Positions 1 to 8,889 of a stretch of 64,000 nt of DNA are shown piece by piece. The notes below the pieces were generated by a model. That model made no database searches and had not been told where the DNA came from. It saw nothing but the letters and a program-made list of their open reading frames with translations. Position numbers and translations under genes: made by a program. Origin of the DNA: Phycisphaerales bacterium (GTDB lineage Bacteria; Planctomycetota; Phycisphaerae; Phycisphaerales; UBA1924); assembly GCA_029260515.1 (NCBI GenBank), contig JAJDDC010000040.1, forward strand, positions 186,001-250,000. The letters are read 5' to 3'. Within the stretch, counting starts at the first letter, position 1; each line of letters opens with the position of its first letter.

Positions 1-1129
1 CACCCACGTTGCGCCTGCGGTACGTCAGTTCAACATCATCACCGACGCGTTTGACACGCCAGAGCCCGAACCGCCGCCCGGCGGCCAGCGTCTGCGCCGG
101 GCGCCCGCTCGCGACCGACCGAGCCTGATCGTCACCCAGCAGCATCGGCGCGACGTACACCACCGCCTCGTCCACCAGGTCGTGCTCGAACAGCGAGCCG
201 AGCAGCGCCGGACCAGCCTCGCACAGAATGCTCGACACGCCCATGCGCTCCCCGAGCGTCCGCAGCAGCATCTCCAGACGCAGGCGGCCGTTGTCCTCGG
301 GCACACCCAGAATCATCACGCCCGCCTCCTCAAGGGCGCGGCGTTTCTCATCCGTGATACCCGCCGTCACCAGATCCTTCGAGCACGCGACCACCGTCGG
401 GACGTCACGCGCGGTGCGCACAACCCTTGCACCGATCGGCGTGTCCAGGTCCGTGTCGATCACCACGCGCGTGGCGACGCGGCGCACACGCCGCACATCG
501 CGCGCATTGAGTGTCGGATCGTCGGCGAGCACTGTCCCCGATCCCGTCAGCACCGCGTCCACGCGTGCACGCAACCGGTGCACTCGCACGCGCGACGCGG
601 GCGAGCTGATCCACTTGCTCTCGCCCGTCCGTGTCGCGATCCGCCCGTCGATCGTCTGCGCCCACTTCGCGATCACCCAGGGCAGTCCGGTGGTAACCCG
701 CCTGACGAACGGATCGCCCACACCTGTCGCGAGCGTGCTCTCGACGCACAACCCCGCGCGCACACCGCGCGATCGCAATACCTCCGCCCCACCCCCCGAA
801 TCTGGCGCCGGGTCGGCTCTCGCGAACACGACGCGCTCGATGCCCGCCTCGACAACCGCCTCCGTGCAAGGCGGCTGCTTGCCCGTGTGACAGCACGGCT
901 CGAGTGTGCAGTACAGCGTCGCCCCGCGTGGATCCTCGCCCCGCCGCCGACAGTCCGCGATCGCCTCGCGTTCGGCGTGCAGACCGCCGAACTCCCGATG
1001 GTGTCCCAGCCCGATCACGCGCCCGTCGCGCACGATCACGGCCCCCACCATCGGGTTCGGCTCCACAAGCCCCGCGCCCCGCAGCGCGAGCCGCGCCGCC
1101 AGGTCCAGCATCCGCCGCGTCTCGTTCAC
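1..1129 (-). CDS. ribD: Bifunctional riboflavin deaminase-reductase RibD (3' end off window)
   Basis: RibD deaminates the pyrimidine intermediate of riboflavin synthesis and then reduces its ribosyl side chain. The reading frame is open for 376 codons and leaves the left edge without a stop; the family is about 350-380 residues, so almost all of it is here. The N-terminal deaminase domain shows the zinc site: HAE with His51, then PCCHTGKQPPC with Cys79 and Cys88. The reductase domain starts near residue 150 with WVIAKWAQTIDGRIA. No ATG fits the extreme N-terminus. I chose the GTG at 1129, which leaves a normal short lead before the first helix; the ATG at 1111 is the alternative. It lies 34 bases after the RNase HII gene on the same strand and may be co-transcribed with it. 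Confidence 0.93.
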   Translation of the reverse strand, partial: MNETRRMLDLAARLALRGAGLVEPNPMVGAVIVRDGRVIGLGHHREFGGLHAEREAIADCRRRGEDPRGATLYCTLEPCCHTGKQPPCTEAVVEAGIERVVFARADPAPDSGGGAEVLRSRGVRAGLCVESTLATGVGDPFVRRVTTGLPWVIAKWAQTIDGRIATRTGESKWISSPASRVRVHRLRARVDAVLTGSGTVLADDPTLNARDVRRVRRVATRVVIDTDLDTPIGARVVRTARDVPTVVACSKDLVTAGITDEKRRALEEAGVMILGVPEDNGRLRLEMLLRTLGERMGVSSILCEAGPALLGSLFEHDLVDEAVVYVAPMLLGDDQARSVASGRPAQTLAAGRRFGLWRVKRVGDDVELTYRRRNVG

Positions 1130-1163
1130 GCCAAGAGCGTACGCCCCACCGCAACGCGGACGC

Positions 1164-2132
1164 CTAAGCGATCCGCACCATCTCCGCCCGCTCCGCCCCC
1201 CCCACGACCCCCTCGGCGTCGCGCAGCCAACGCCGCGCATCGGTCGTATACCCCGCCGTCGGCTTTAGCTCCGGCGCCCGCCCGCCCCAGTACCGGTTAA
1301 ACCGCGCCATCGCCAGCTCGCGCACCAGCTTGGCCGTCATCGACGCCAACGCCACCGGCATGTGGTGGTCCTCGCACTCGGGGATAAACAGCGCCCCGAC
1401 GTCCCGCCCGTCGCGGGCGGCGTACCGGCTCGCCCGCGCCGAACGCTCGAGCGTCTCGAACTCCTCGCCCAGTGCGGGCGCGACGATGTGCGAGTAGTCG
1501 CTCCGCCCGCTCTGGCGGTCGCACACGAGGCGTACCGGGCCCTCGTTCCCCCACCGCTCGCTCGTCTCGAGCATCAGATCGGCGACGATCGCGGCCGTCA
1601 CCGCCGCCTTGCTACCGCACCCGCGCACCCGCTCGTTAAACCCCCGCTCGCACAGCGACACGCAGCGGAGTGCCACCAACTCGATCCCCGCCTGCTCCAT
1701 CGCGCGGGCCACGACGTTCCCCGCGATCGCGACCTGTTCGGGCGTGCTCGACACCGGCAGCTCAACAGGTCCGCCGCCGTACCAGTCGTGGGGCTCGAAC
1801 TCGGCGCCGAGCGTTGCGAAGAGTGCCTCGTCGCGCGCGCACACCTCGCCCCGCGCGCTCAGCATCGACAGCACCCCCCGCTCCAGGTGCGTCAAGGGGT
1901 GCTTGGTCTTCAGGTTGTTCGCGAGCTTGAGCTTCTTGGAGTCCGCGACCGCGACCCGCCCCCGCTTGTCGCCCCCGCCCCGGCACACGCCCTTGGAAAG
2001 CAGCTTCCACAGGTCCGGCGCGTGCCCGTCCGGTTTCCACCCACGCACCCGGAACGTCGCCATCCCCACGCACAGTGGCCCGAGCATCGGCCCGTACCCC
2101 GCCTCGTCGATGCCGCAATAGATCAGGTCCAC
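1164..2132 (-). CDS. rnhB: Ribonuclease HII, long divergent form
   Basis: A 322-residue RNase HII homologue. RNase HII cuts the RNA strand of RNA-DNA hybrids and starts removal of misincorporated ribonucleotides. The catalytic opening is GIDEAGYGPMLGPL (Asp9, Glu10), where typical enzymes read GIDEAGRGPLAGP. A further acidic site, VCDRQSG with Asp205, and the C-terminal helix SMTAKLVRELAM match the family. The protein is about 100 residues longer than the usual 200; extra sequence falls between the first motif and the central acidic residue. The Arg-to-Tyr change in the G-R/K-G motif, which normally contacts the ribonucleotide junction, is notable. The family fold is clear; exact substrate preference is not. 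Confidence 0.85.
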   Translation of the reverse strand: MDLIYCGIDEAGYGPMLGPLCVGMATFRVRGWKPDGHAPDLWKLLSKGVCRGGGDKRGRVAVADSKKLKLANNLKTKHPLTHLERGVLSMLSARGEVCARDEALFATLGAEFEPHDWYGGGPVELPVSSTPEQVAIAGNVVARAMEQAGIELVALRCVSLCERGFNERVRGCGSKAAVTAAIVADLMLETSERWGNEGPVRLVCDRQSGRSDYSHIVAPALGEEFETLERSARASRYAARDGRDVGALFIPECEDHHMPVALASMTAKLVRELAMARFNRYWGGRAPELKPTAGYTTDARRWLRDAEGVVGGAERAEMVRIA

Positions 2133-2192
2133 GCGGCCACCCTAGCCCTGCCCACCGGGCGGGCGGCCAATCGACAACTCATGCACGCCCCG

Positions 2193-3884
2193 TCAGGGCG
2201 ACACAGCCTCGTCGTAGAACGCCTCGAGATCCCCCCGGAGCTTTACGAGCGACGGCTGATGGATGTACATCATGTGCCCCGCTTCATACTCGTGGATCTC
2301 GATGTTTGTCCGCATCTCCGGCGCGAGCCCCATGTGGCTCATCGTGTGCTCGGTCCCGAAGAAGGGCGTCGCCAGGTCGTAGTACCCCGACGCGACGAAC
2401 ACACGCATGTGCGGCTGCTTGTGCATCACCGACCGCATCCGCTCCGCCACATCCAGGTACTGGTTGTTCCCCGCCGACCCGTACTCCCAGGGCCCGACGC
2501 CCGTCAGGATCTCGTAGGGCAGGTCCGACGCGTACCCCAGCTCCTCGCGCACGTACGAGTTCAGGCCCGCCGTGTAGATCGCCTGGATCGCCGCGTACGA
2601 CGGGTCGTACTCGTACGAATCGCCCGCCGCGTCCCGGTCGATGCCCGTGAACCGCGAGTCGAGGCGCCCGACCGTCCGGCGCTGGTCGCGCAGGAGTTCC
2701 TTGGTGAAGTTGTAGATCACCGGCCGCAGGTTCGCCCGCTCGACGTAGTCCACACCCAGGCCCGTGTACCCCGCCACCCGCTCGGCCACCACCCGCGCCC
2801 GCTCGGGCTCCAGCCGGTCGCCCTGCATCAACGCCGACGCGTACTCACCCGCCGCGAACTCCTTGACCTCCGCGAGCAACTCCGCGATCTCGCGCTGCTG
2901 GTACCGGTCCGCCAGGGCGCCGTGGTAGTGCGCCGTCGCGGCGTACGTCGGCAGAAAGCAGACATAGGGCAGGTCGTTGCTCGGGTTGAACCGCGCTGTC
3001 TGGAACTGCAATATCGAAGACACCAGCACGATCCCGTTCAGGTTCATCCCGTGCGTGTCGTGCAGCTCCCGCGCCAGCCCCGCGGCCCGCGTCGTCCCGT
3101 AGCTCTCGCCCGCGATGAACTTCGGGCTCCGCCACCGACCGGTCCGCGAGACGTGCCTGCGGATAAACTCGGCGACCGACCGGATGTCGGACTCGACGCC
3201 GTGGAACGACCTCGCCTCGTCCTCGTCGCTCGCCCGCGAGTACCCCGTCGAGACCGGGTCGATGAACACGAAATCCGAACGATCCAGCAGCGAGAACGCG
3301 TTGTCCCGCAACCCGTACGGCGGCGCCCCCGGGTTCCCCATCTCGTCGGCGTACTCCACAATCCTGGGCCCGAACAGCCCCATGTGCAGCCACACGCTGC
3401 TCGACCCCGGGCCGCCGTTGAAGCTGAACGTGATCGCCCGCTCCGCCGCGTCCGGGACCGTGAACACCGCCAACGGGTCGTGCCCGGCGTCGATCAACGC
3501 CCGGGCTATCGCCTCTGCGTTCGCGTGCGGGCCGTCGTAGGTCGCGACCAGCGCGTCGTACTCCTCCGCCCCGAGCAGGCGCCGCCCGACCACCGCGTTC
3601 GGCGTCGTGGGATCGAACTTCCTGTACGCGATCGAGAAGATCCGCGCCCGCTCCTCGTCCTCGTCATCGACCAGCGACATCGTGTCCGCGATCGCCATGT
3701 AGTCCACGACCCGGTCGCCGACTTGGAGGCGGTGGACGCTGACAGCGGGCTTCTCCGGGTAGCGGACGTATGCCGCCCGCGCCGCGTCGTCGCCCCCGGC
3801 GTCGTCCTGGGCGGTGGCGTGGGCGGCGAACACCGCGAGAATCCCGGCGAGCCGGACGGTCCATCTGATCACGTTGTCGTGCAT
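2193..3884 (-). CDS. Secreted serine carboxypeptidase-like protein (peptidase S10)
   Basis: A 563-residue S10-family peptidase homologue, predicted to remove C-terminal residues from peptides outside the cytoplasm. Residues 1-25 form a signal peptide ending at AHATA-QDD. The S10 oxyanion motif FNGGPGSSS lies about one third of the way in. The catalytic triad can be read as Ser261 in AGESYG, Asp503 in GYYDLATP and His537 in EAGHMMY. The spacing fits the alpha/beta-hydrolase fold of the family. It is monocistronic, between the RNase HII gene and a tRNA-Leu on the same strand. Specificity cannot be read from sequence. Confidence 0.88.
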   Translation of the reverse strand: MHDNVIRWTVRLAGILAVFAAHATAQDDAGGDDAARAAYVRYPEKPAVSVHRLQVGDRVVDYMAIADTMSLVDDEDEERARIFSIAYRKFDPTTPNAVVGRRLLGAEEYDALVATYDGPHANAEAIARALIDAGHDPLAVFTVPDAAERAITFSFNGGPGSSSVWLHMGLFGPRIVEYADEMGNPGAPPYGLRDNAFSLLDRSDFVFIDPVSTGYSRASDEDEARSFHGVESDIRSVAEFIRRHVSRTGRWRSPKFIAGESYGTTRAAGLARELHDTHGMNLNGIVLVSSILQFQTARFNPSNDLPYVCFLPTYAATAHYHGALADRYQQREIAELLAEVKEFAAGEYASALMQGDRLEPERARVVAERVAGYTGLGVDYVERANLRPVIYNFTKELLRDQRRTVGRLDSRFTGIDRDAAGDSYEYDPSYAAIQAIYTAGLNSYVREELGYASDLPYEILTGVGPWEYGSAGNNQYLDVAERMRSVMHKQPHMRVFVASGYYDLATPFFGTEHTMSHMGLAPEMRTNIEIHEYEAGHMMYIHQPSLVKLRGDLEAFYDEAVSP

Positions 3885-3934
3885 GCCCCGAGCATACCGG
3901 GCGCCCCGCGCCGATCACGCACGGACCACACCCC

Positions 3935-3971
3935 AAAAAACAACAGGGCCGGGCCCGAAGTGGCCCGGCCC
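3935..3971 (-). terminator. Rho-independent terminator after tRNA-Leu
   Basis: Read on the minus strand, a perfect 10-bp GC stem (3962-3971 with 3946-3955, 6-base loop) is followed by a T-rich run with six Ts at 3940-3935. It sits 9 bases after the tRNA-Leu 3' end and would end that transcript before the downstream peptidase gene. Confidence 0.85.
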
Positions 3972-3979
3972 GTCGTCAA

Positions 3980-4065
3980 TGCGGATGAGAGGGATCGAAC
4001 CTCCACGGGGTTTTACCCCCACTAGGACCTGAACCTAGCGCGTCTGCCAATTCCGCCACATCCGC
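3980..4065 (-). tRNA. tRNA-Leu (anticodon CAG)
   Basis: An 86-nt class II tRNA. The 7-bp acceptor stem pairs GCGGATG (4065-4059) with CATCCGC (3987-3981), and A at 3980 is the discriminator base. The anticodon arm is a CTAGG stem around loop TTCAGGT, giving CAG at 4031-4029. The long variable arm built on GGGG/CCCC is typical of leucine tRNAs, and the T loop TTCGATC is standard. The 3' CCA is not encoded, so it must be added by nucleotidyltransferase. Confidence 0.96.
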
Positions 4066-4206
4066 GAATCGGGCGAACGCTAGCACCCCGCGCCCGCCCT
4101 GGCAACGCCGCGCCACCCAGACGCTCCCCGCCCCGCCCCGACAGAAACGCGGCGGCGATCCCGCCCAAGAATCCGGGGGCCCCGAACGCGGGCCGGGGGT
4201 CTCGCA

Positions 4207-5088
4207 ATGCCCAGCCGTCGTCGATCAACTCTTCTCCGTGCCGCTCTCGTCATCGTTCTCGTCTGGGGCGTCTTTGCGGCCTGGCTGCTCGGGACCGCGT
4301 GGCGCCGTGTGCCCCTCTTCGAGCCGACCACACGCGCCATCTCCTCGTCGCCGATCCTGACCGGGGCCGACTACGCCGCCCTCATCGACACGCACCCCAG
4401 GCCGTTCGTCTACCGCGTCGATCACGCTCGCGGCGCCGTCCTCGTCTTCGGCGCCGAGCACACCATGGACCCCGCCGACCCGCAGCTCGACCGCGTCCGC
4501 AGTGCGTGGGACGATCTCGGCCCGACCATCGCGCTCATCGAGGGGCGCCTGGGCATGATGTTCCCCGCGTTCATGGACCCGGTGCGGACCTTCGGCGAGA
4601 CCGGCGCCGTCCACGCCCTCGCCCGGCGCGACGCCGTCCCCACGTACTCGTGGGAGCCCCCGCCCGAGGCGATCTGCCAGGCCGCGCTCGACCAGGGCTT
4701 CACTCCCGAGCAGGTCGCGCTGCGACTCATGCTCAATCCCTACTTCTCGAATCTCCGCCACGGGCGCCCCGACAACCCAGAGGCATTCGTCGCCGACCGC
4801 CTGCCCGACCGCGCCCGGTGGCCCCAGATCGCCGACGTGCTCACATCCGTCCCGGCCATCGACGAGGCCTGGGCACGCCACTTCCCCAACGGCCCCGACT
4901 GGCGCGACGTCTCCGACCAGTTCGGCCTGCCCGGCGTTCTGGGCCAGATGGACCTCAACACCGTCCGCGACGAGCATCTCCTCGACGCCATCGCGAGCCT
5001 GCTGGCACGGGGCGAGCGTGTCTACGTGATCGCCGGCTCGAGCCACGCGGTGAAGCTCGAGCCGGCGATCCGTTCGCTGGTTCCCTAA
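4207..5088 (+). CDS. TraB/GumN/TIKI-family membrane-anchored protein
   Basis: A 293-residue protein with one N-terminal membrane segment (about residues 10-32) and a domain outside the membrane. It carries the paired signatures of the TraB/PrgY/GumN superfamily: FGAEHTMDP near residue 92, an Ala-Leu-Ile-Glu-Gly stretch soon after, and IAGSSHAVKLEP near the C-terminus. In related animal TIKI proteins these histidines and glutamates form a metalloprotease site. The bacterial substrate is unknown. It converges on recA with a 13-base gap. The family assignment is fair; a peptidase role is inference. Confidence 0.7.
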   Translation: MPSRRRSTLLRAALVIVLVWGVFAAWLLGTAWRRVPLFEPTTRAISSSPILTGADYAALIDTHPRPFVYRVDHARGAVLVFGAEHTMDPADPQLDRVRSAWDDLGPTIALIEGRLGMMFPAFMDPVRTFGETGAVHALARRDAVPTYSWEPPPEAICQAALDQGFTPEQVALRLMLNPYFSNLRHGRPDNPEAFVADRLPDRARWPQIADVLTSVPAIDEAWARHFPNGPDWRDVSDQFGLPGVLGQMDLNTVRDEHLLDAIASLLARGERVYVIAGSSHAVKLEPAIRSLVP

Positions 5089-5101
5089 CCGCCGCCCGGG
5101 C

Positions 5102-6298
5102 TCAGGCCCCCGCGGCCTCGACCGCCGCCGCCTTCTTGCGCTGCGGCATGCGGTTGTCGAGGATCTTCTCGCGGATCTCCTCGAACAGCTCCGTGTTCTC
5201 GCGGAGGAAGTCCTTGGCCCGCTCGCGCCCCTGGCCCAGACGCAGCTCGCCATACGAGTACCACGCCCCGGCCTTGTCGCACACCTTGTCCTCGACCGCC
5301 ATGTCGATCAGGTCGCCCGTCGCGCTGATGCCCTCGTTGAACATGATGTCGAACTCCGCCTGGCGGAACGGTGGCGCCACCTTGTTCTTCACCACACGCA
5401 CCCGCACGTGGTTGCCCACCGGCACGTCACCGTCCTTGAGCGTCCCCGTCCGACGGATGTCGATCCGCACCGACGAATAAAACTTCAACGCCCGTCCGCC
5501 CGGCGTCGTCTCGGGCGAGCCGAACATCACCCCGATCTTCTCGCGGATCTGGTTGATGAAAATAACCGTGCAGCTCGACCGCGCGATCACGCCCGTCAGC
5601 TTCCGCATCGCCTGCGACATCAGCCGCGCCTGCAGCCCCACGTGCGTGTCGCCCATCTCCCCCTCGATCTCCGCCTTGGGGATCAACGCCGCCACCGAGT
5701 CGATCACGATCACGTCCACCGCGTTCGACCGCACCAGCAGCTCGCAGATCTCCAGCGCCTGCTCGCCCGTGTCCGGCTGGCTCACCAGCATGTCGTCGAT
5801 GTCCACGCCGATGGTCCGGGCCCACGTCGGGTCCAGCGCGTGCTCGGCGTCGATGAACGCCGCCACGCCCCCCCGCTTCTGCGCGTTGGCGATCACCGTC
5901 AACGCAAGCGTCGTCTTGCCGCTCGACTCGGGCCCGAACACCTCGACGATCCGCCCCCGCGGGATCCCCTTGCCCCCCAGCGCCAGGTCGAGGCTCAGCG
6001 CCCCCGTCGAGATCCCCGGGATGTTCAGGTACGCCTCCTCGTCGAGGCGCATGATCGAGCCCTTGCCGAACGCCTTGTCGATCTGCGACAGCGTCCGGTC
6101 CAGCGTCTCTCGCTTCTTGGGATCAAGCTCGGGCTTGGGCTTCGCCGGCGCCTTCTCCGGCGCGAGCACCTCGACCGCCGCCGCCGGCTTGGGCGATTCC
6201 TTCGTCGCGGCCGCGCCCTTGGGCGCGTCCTTGGTCGTGGTTGGGGTCGCGGTGGCTGTGGACCCGTTGCTCGAGCCGCTATTGGTAGCGCGTGCCAT
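5102..6298 (-). CDS. recA: Recombinase RecA with N-terminal extension
   Basis: RecA forms filaments on single-stranded DNA and drives strand exchange and SOS induction. The Walker A motif GPESSGKTT is at about residues 122-130, and the conserved RecA core follows to residue ~380. The ATG at 6298 was chosen because it is preceded by an AGAAAGGA ribosome site; an upstream in-frame ATG at 6364 has no such support. The product is 398 residues, longer than the usual ~350. The excess is an N-terminal Ser/Thr/Ala/Lys/Pro-rich low-complexity tail of about 60 residues, probably disordered. A promoter-like sequence lies ~190 bases upstream. Confidence 0.97.
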   Translation of the reverse strand: MARATNSGSSNGSTATATPTTTKDAPKGAAATKESPKPAAAVEVLAPEKAPAKPKPELDPKKRETLDRTLSQIDKAFGKGSIMRLDEEAYLNIPGISTGALSLDLALGGKGIPRGRIVEVFGPESSGKTTLALTVIANAQKRGGVAAFIDAEHALDPTWARTIGVDIDDMLVSQPDTGEQALEICELLVRSNAVDVIVIDSVAALIPKAEIEGEMGDTHVGLQARLMSQAMRKLTGVIARSSCTVIFINQIREKIGVMFGSPETTPGGRALKFYSSVRIDIRRTGTLKDGDVPVGNHVRVRVVKNKVAPPFRQAEFDIMFNEGISATGDLIDMAVEDKVCDKAGAWYSYGELRLGQGRERAKDFLRENTELFEEIREKILDNRMPQRKKAAAVEAAGA

Positions 6299-6614
6299 AT
6301 CGAACCGTCCTTTCTGCCGTGCGGGGCCTCGGGCGCTGTTGGGGACGGGCCGACCACCGCGCAAGCGGCTCGCCCTGAATCCCCGCAGCCTTGCGGGCGC
6401 ACGGGTCTCGACGCTGGGTTCGTCCGGCGGCCGTCCTGGCCAACCGATCCGACCGGGGGCGGCGTCGCTCGCGGGCCCGGTTCCCGGACCGTATCAGACC
6501 CCGAACCTGCTGTCAACGTCAGGGACACGGTCGGGTACCCAACTAGCGGATATTTTTTGCCTGTGTCAGGCCATGCCGCTCCACAGCGGTCCAAGCCCAG
6601 ACGGAGGATCCCCC
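6299..6614. other. Intergenic region between divergent recA and a small exported-protein gene
   Basis: This 316-base stretch lies between the recA start and the divergent gene at 6615. It holds the minus-strand promoter candidate described separately and a GGAGGA ribosome site at its right end for the plus-strand gene. I saw no convincing LexA-type palindrome, RNA gene or ORF in it. Confidence 0.6.
6488..6516 (-). promoter_or_regulatory. Candidate sigma-70 promoter of recA
   Basis: On the minus strand, a perfect -35 hexamer TTGACA (6516-6511) is followed after 17 bases by TACGGT (6493-6488). It would start transcription near 6481, leaving a leader of roughly 180 bases before the recA ATG. 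Confidence 0.5.
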
Positions 6615-6968
6615 ATGACGACCCAGAAACCGGGCCGACTCGCCCGCCCCTGGCTCCTCGCCCCCGCGGCCATCGCCGTCGTGATCGCCCTCGGCCTCGC
6701 CGCCGCCCCGGGCGACCACGACCGCTTCGAGTACGGCGAGCTCACCATCGTCGGCGACAACGCCCTGTTCGTCACCGAGACCAAGGCCGTCCGCCTCGAG
6801 GCGCCCGACGCCAAGGGCAGCGCCCGCACCACCGACCGCGGCCGCTCCCGCGTCCGCCTGGACGTCAAGCTCAAGCACCTCAACACCCTCGGCGCCGCCG
6901 GCTGGGTCTTCGTCTCCGCCTCCAGCGTCGAGGAGGGCGAGACCTACCTCATGCAGCGGCGCCGATAG
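6615..6968 (+). CDS. Small exported protein with DUF4177-like C-terminus
   Basis: A 117-residue protein starting at the ATG at 6615, 5 bases after a GGAGGA site. Residues 12-30 are a hydrophobic signal or anchor segment. The C-terminal part, with LDVKLKHLNTLGAAGW, a valine-rich strand and a basic end, resembles the short DUF4177 fold, in which a Leu-Asn-x-Leu-Gly-x-x-Gly-Trp motif is typical. No function is known for that fold. The gene precedes a zinc-ribbon membrane protein on the same strand, 64 bases away. Confidence 0.7.
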   Translation: MTTQKPGRLARPWLLAPAAIAVVIALGLAAAPGDHDRFEYGELTIVGDNALFVTETKAVRLEAPDAKGSARTTDRGRSRVRLDVKLKHLNTLGAAGWVFVSASSVEEGETYLMQRRR

Positions 6969-7032
6969 GAACCGCCCCAGAGGTCAGCACGAACACGCGT
7001 CCGGCCGATAGACGGCCATGGAGACCGGACCC

Positions 7033-7743
7033 ATGGACACCGTCTGCCCCAAGTGCAAGGCCGACATCACCCCCGACGACGTCAACGTCGCACAGAACGT
7101 CGCCTACTGCCGCGCCTGCGACACCCTGCACAAGCTCTCCGACCTCGTCGAGCGTGAGTCCTTCGACGACGCCGCGGCCGGCGAGATCCCCGCCGGCGCC
7201 TGGCTCCGCGACGACGGGCGCCAGACCCGCGTCGGCGCCACCATGCGCTCGGTCGGGACGGCGATCTTCTTCCTCATCTTCTCGACCTTCTGGAACTCGA
7301 TCGTCGCGATCTTCGTCGTCGGCGCGATCGGCTCCCTGCTCGGTGGCGATTCATCCGTCTCGATCGGCGAGGGCGACAACGCCCGCCCGATCGAATCGGG
7401 CGACTCCTTGTTCGTGCTGCTGTTCATGATCCCGTTCGTCCTCGTCGGCCTCGGCACGCTCGCCGTCGCGCTGCTCGCGCTGTTCGGCAGGGTCGAGGTC
7501 ACGCTCCGCCCGGGCCAGGGCCGTGTTTTCACGGGCCTCGGCCCGATCGGCTGGTCACGCCGCTTCGACAGCACACGCGTCAAGAACGTCTCGATCGAAA
7601 CCGCCAACTCCTCGACCAACGGCAAGCCCGACCGCCAGGTGGTCATCGACGCCGCCGACCGCACGGTCAAGCTTGGCACGACGCTCTCGCGCGCGAGGCG
7701 CCGCTGGATAGCCGCGGCGTTGCAGCGCCTGCTCGTCGCCTAG
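7033..7743 (+). CDS. Membrane protein with N-terminal zinc ribbon
   Basis: A 236-residue protein of unknown role. It opens with a zinc-ribbon-like pair, CPKC and CRAC, separated by about 20 residues. Two or three membrane helices lie around residues 70-95 and 115-145. The last ~90 residues are soluble, with beta-rich character (GRVEVTLRPGQGRVFTGLG). The start at 7033 is preferred over the in-frame ATG at 7018 because a GGAG stands ahead of it. Its stop overlaps the stop of the converging DUF2231 gene by four bases in a CTAG palindrome. I do not recognise a specific family. Confidence 0.75.
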   Translation: MDTVCPKCKADITPDDVNVAQNVAYCRACDTLHKLSDLVERESFDDAAAGEIPAGAWLRDDGRQTRVGATMRSVGTAIFFLIFSTFWNSIVAIFVVGAIGSLLGGDSSVSIGEGDNARPIESGDSLFVLLFMIPFVLVGLGTLAVALLALFGRVEVTLRPGQGRVFTGLGPIGWSRRFDSTRVKNVSIETANSSTNGKPDRQVVIDAADRTVKLGTTLSRARRRWIAAALQRLLVA

Positions 7744-8279
7744 TCGTCGTCCTCGGGCGCAGGGACGGCGTCCGCCGGCGTCGCCTGCATCGCCGCACGC
7801 ACGCCGTGCACGTGCACCAGCTCGCCGCCCATGTGCCCCGCCCACGCCAGGCGCGACGCCGCGTAGCCATAGACCACCACGAACACGACAGCGCCGATGC
7901 CCACGGCGACCCGCCTGGGCGTCCCCTTCTTCAGCCCCGCCCCCAGCCCCACGACCACGACGAACAACGCCGTCGTGACGATAAACATCGTCCGCGCCCA
8001 CTCGCCCATGTGCTCGTGCTCGCTGATCGCCCGCTCCGCGGCGACGCTCGTCGCGACGACCGTGTGCTCCGTCGCCTCGCCCGACATCACCGCCGCGAAC
8101 GAGGCGCCGGTCCCGCCCAGCAGCAGCAGCAACGCCGCGAGCATCCACGCCAGGCGCCGCGGCTTGTCGACCGCCCCGATCAGCATCGGGACCCACGCGA
8201 CCATCAGCAACGCGATCGGGAAGTGCACGACCAGCGGGTGGGCGCTGTCCCACGGCTGCATCGGGGGGAACAGGTTCAT
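7740..8279 (-). CDS. DUF2231-family membrane protein
   Basis: A 179-residue protein with four predicted membrane helices. The N-terminal signature HPLVVHFPIALLMVAW is characteristic of DUF2231. Two histidine-rich loops (EHEHMGEW and the AGHMGGELVHVHGV segment) may bind metal or heme; related proteins occur beside redox and cytochrome genes. Here there is no such neighbour. It overlaps the convergent upstream gene by four bases. Confidence 0.8.
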   Translation of the reverse strand: MNLFPPMQPWDSAHPLVVHFPIALLMVAWVPMLIGAVDKPRRLAWMLAALLLLLGGTGASFAAVMSGEATEHTVVATSVAAERAISEHEHMGEWARTMFIVTTALFVVVVGLGAGLKKGTPRRVAVGIGAVVFVVVYGYAASRLAWAGHMGGELVHVHGVRAAMQATPADAVPAPEDDD

Positions 8280-8340
8280 GCGAGCTCTCCAAGGGCGGTC
8301 GTGACCGGCCCGGTCAGCACCGAGCGTACCGAGACCCGGC

Positions 8341-8787
8341 TCAACTCGCCTCGATCGCCGCGATCATCTGGTCCAGGTCCTTGTTGACGCACTTGACCAT
8401 GTACCCGTTCATCAGGGGCCACAGCGGCCTCGTCAGCTTCGCGCCAAACGAGACAGCCTTCAGCCGCCCGGCCATCTCGAACACCGTCCCGCCGTTCTCT
8501 TCGCGGAACGCGTGGTCGAAGTGCATCTCGCACCCGCACGAGTTCGCGCTCATCGTGTAGCTCTTGCCCGCCTCGAACGCGGTGATCTCCATCTCCTCCG
8601 TCCGCTCCTTTTTGCCCATCAGACGCGTCTCCTTGAACCGCGTCCCCTTCCCGAACGGCCCGTCGGTCAGCACCTCGAAGCTCTTGATCCCGTCGATCGT
8701 TCTCGCGGCGAAATCGAAGTCCGTGAACGACGCGAACGCTTTCTCGACCGGCGCCTCGATCCGACGCGTGATCACCCAGTTGCCCAT
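8341..8787 (-). CDS. SRPBCC (START-like) family protein
   Basis: A 148-residue protein of the SRPBCC/polyketide-cyclase fold. It begins with the typical strand-helix MGNWVITRRIEAPVEKAFASFTDF (in part), has the central beta-sheet, and ends with the long C-terminal helix that closes the cavity. Such proteins bind hydrophobic ligands or act as cyclases, co-chaperones or toxin-like proteins; the ligand here cannot be read. A CGC motif at residues ~84-86 is unusual. It is divergent from the carboxyltransferase gene, with about 100 bases between the starts. Confidence 0.8.
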   Translation of the reverse strand: MGNWVITRRIEAPVEKAFASFTDFDFAARTIDGIKSFEVLTDGPFGKGTRFKETRLMGKKERTEEMEITAFEAGKSYTMSANSCGCEMHFDHAFREENGGTVFEMAGRLKAVSFGAKLTRPLWPLMNGYMVKCVNKDLDQMIAAIEAS

Positions 8788-8889
8788 GGTTCTGCTCCGA
8801 TCCGCCCGCCGCCCCCGCCCCCCACTCCGGGCGCCGGGCCTCTATCCTGTGCCTCGCCGCCAAGCCTACCCGCACGAGACCACCCGATC

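Noticed and set aside
1362-4025. An 887-codon plus-strand frame opposite the RNase HII and peptidase genes.
   Set aside because: Antisense to two well-supported genes and running through the tRNA; typical high-GC artefact.
6299-6614. LexA/SOS box upstream of recA.
   Set aside because: I searched by eye for a short palindrome near the promoter and found none that was convincing.
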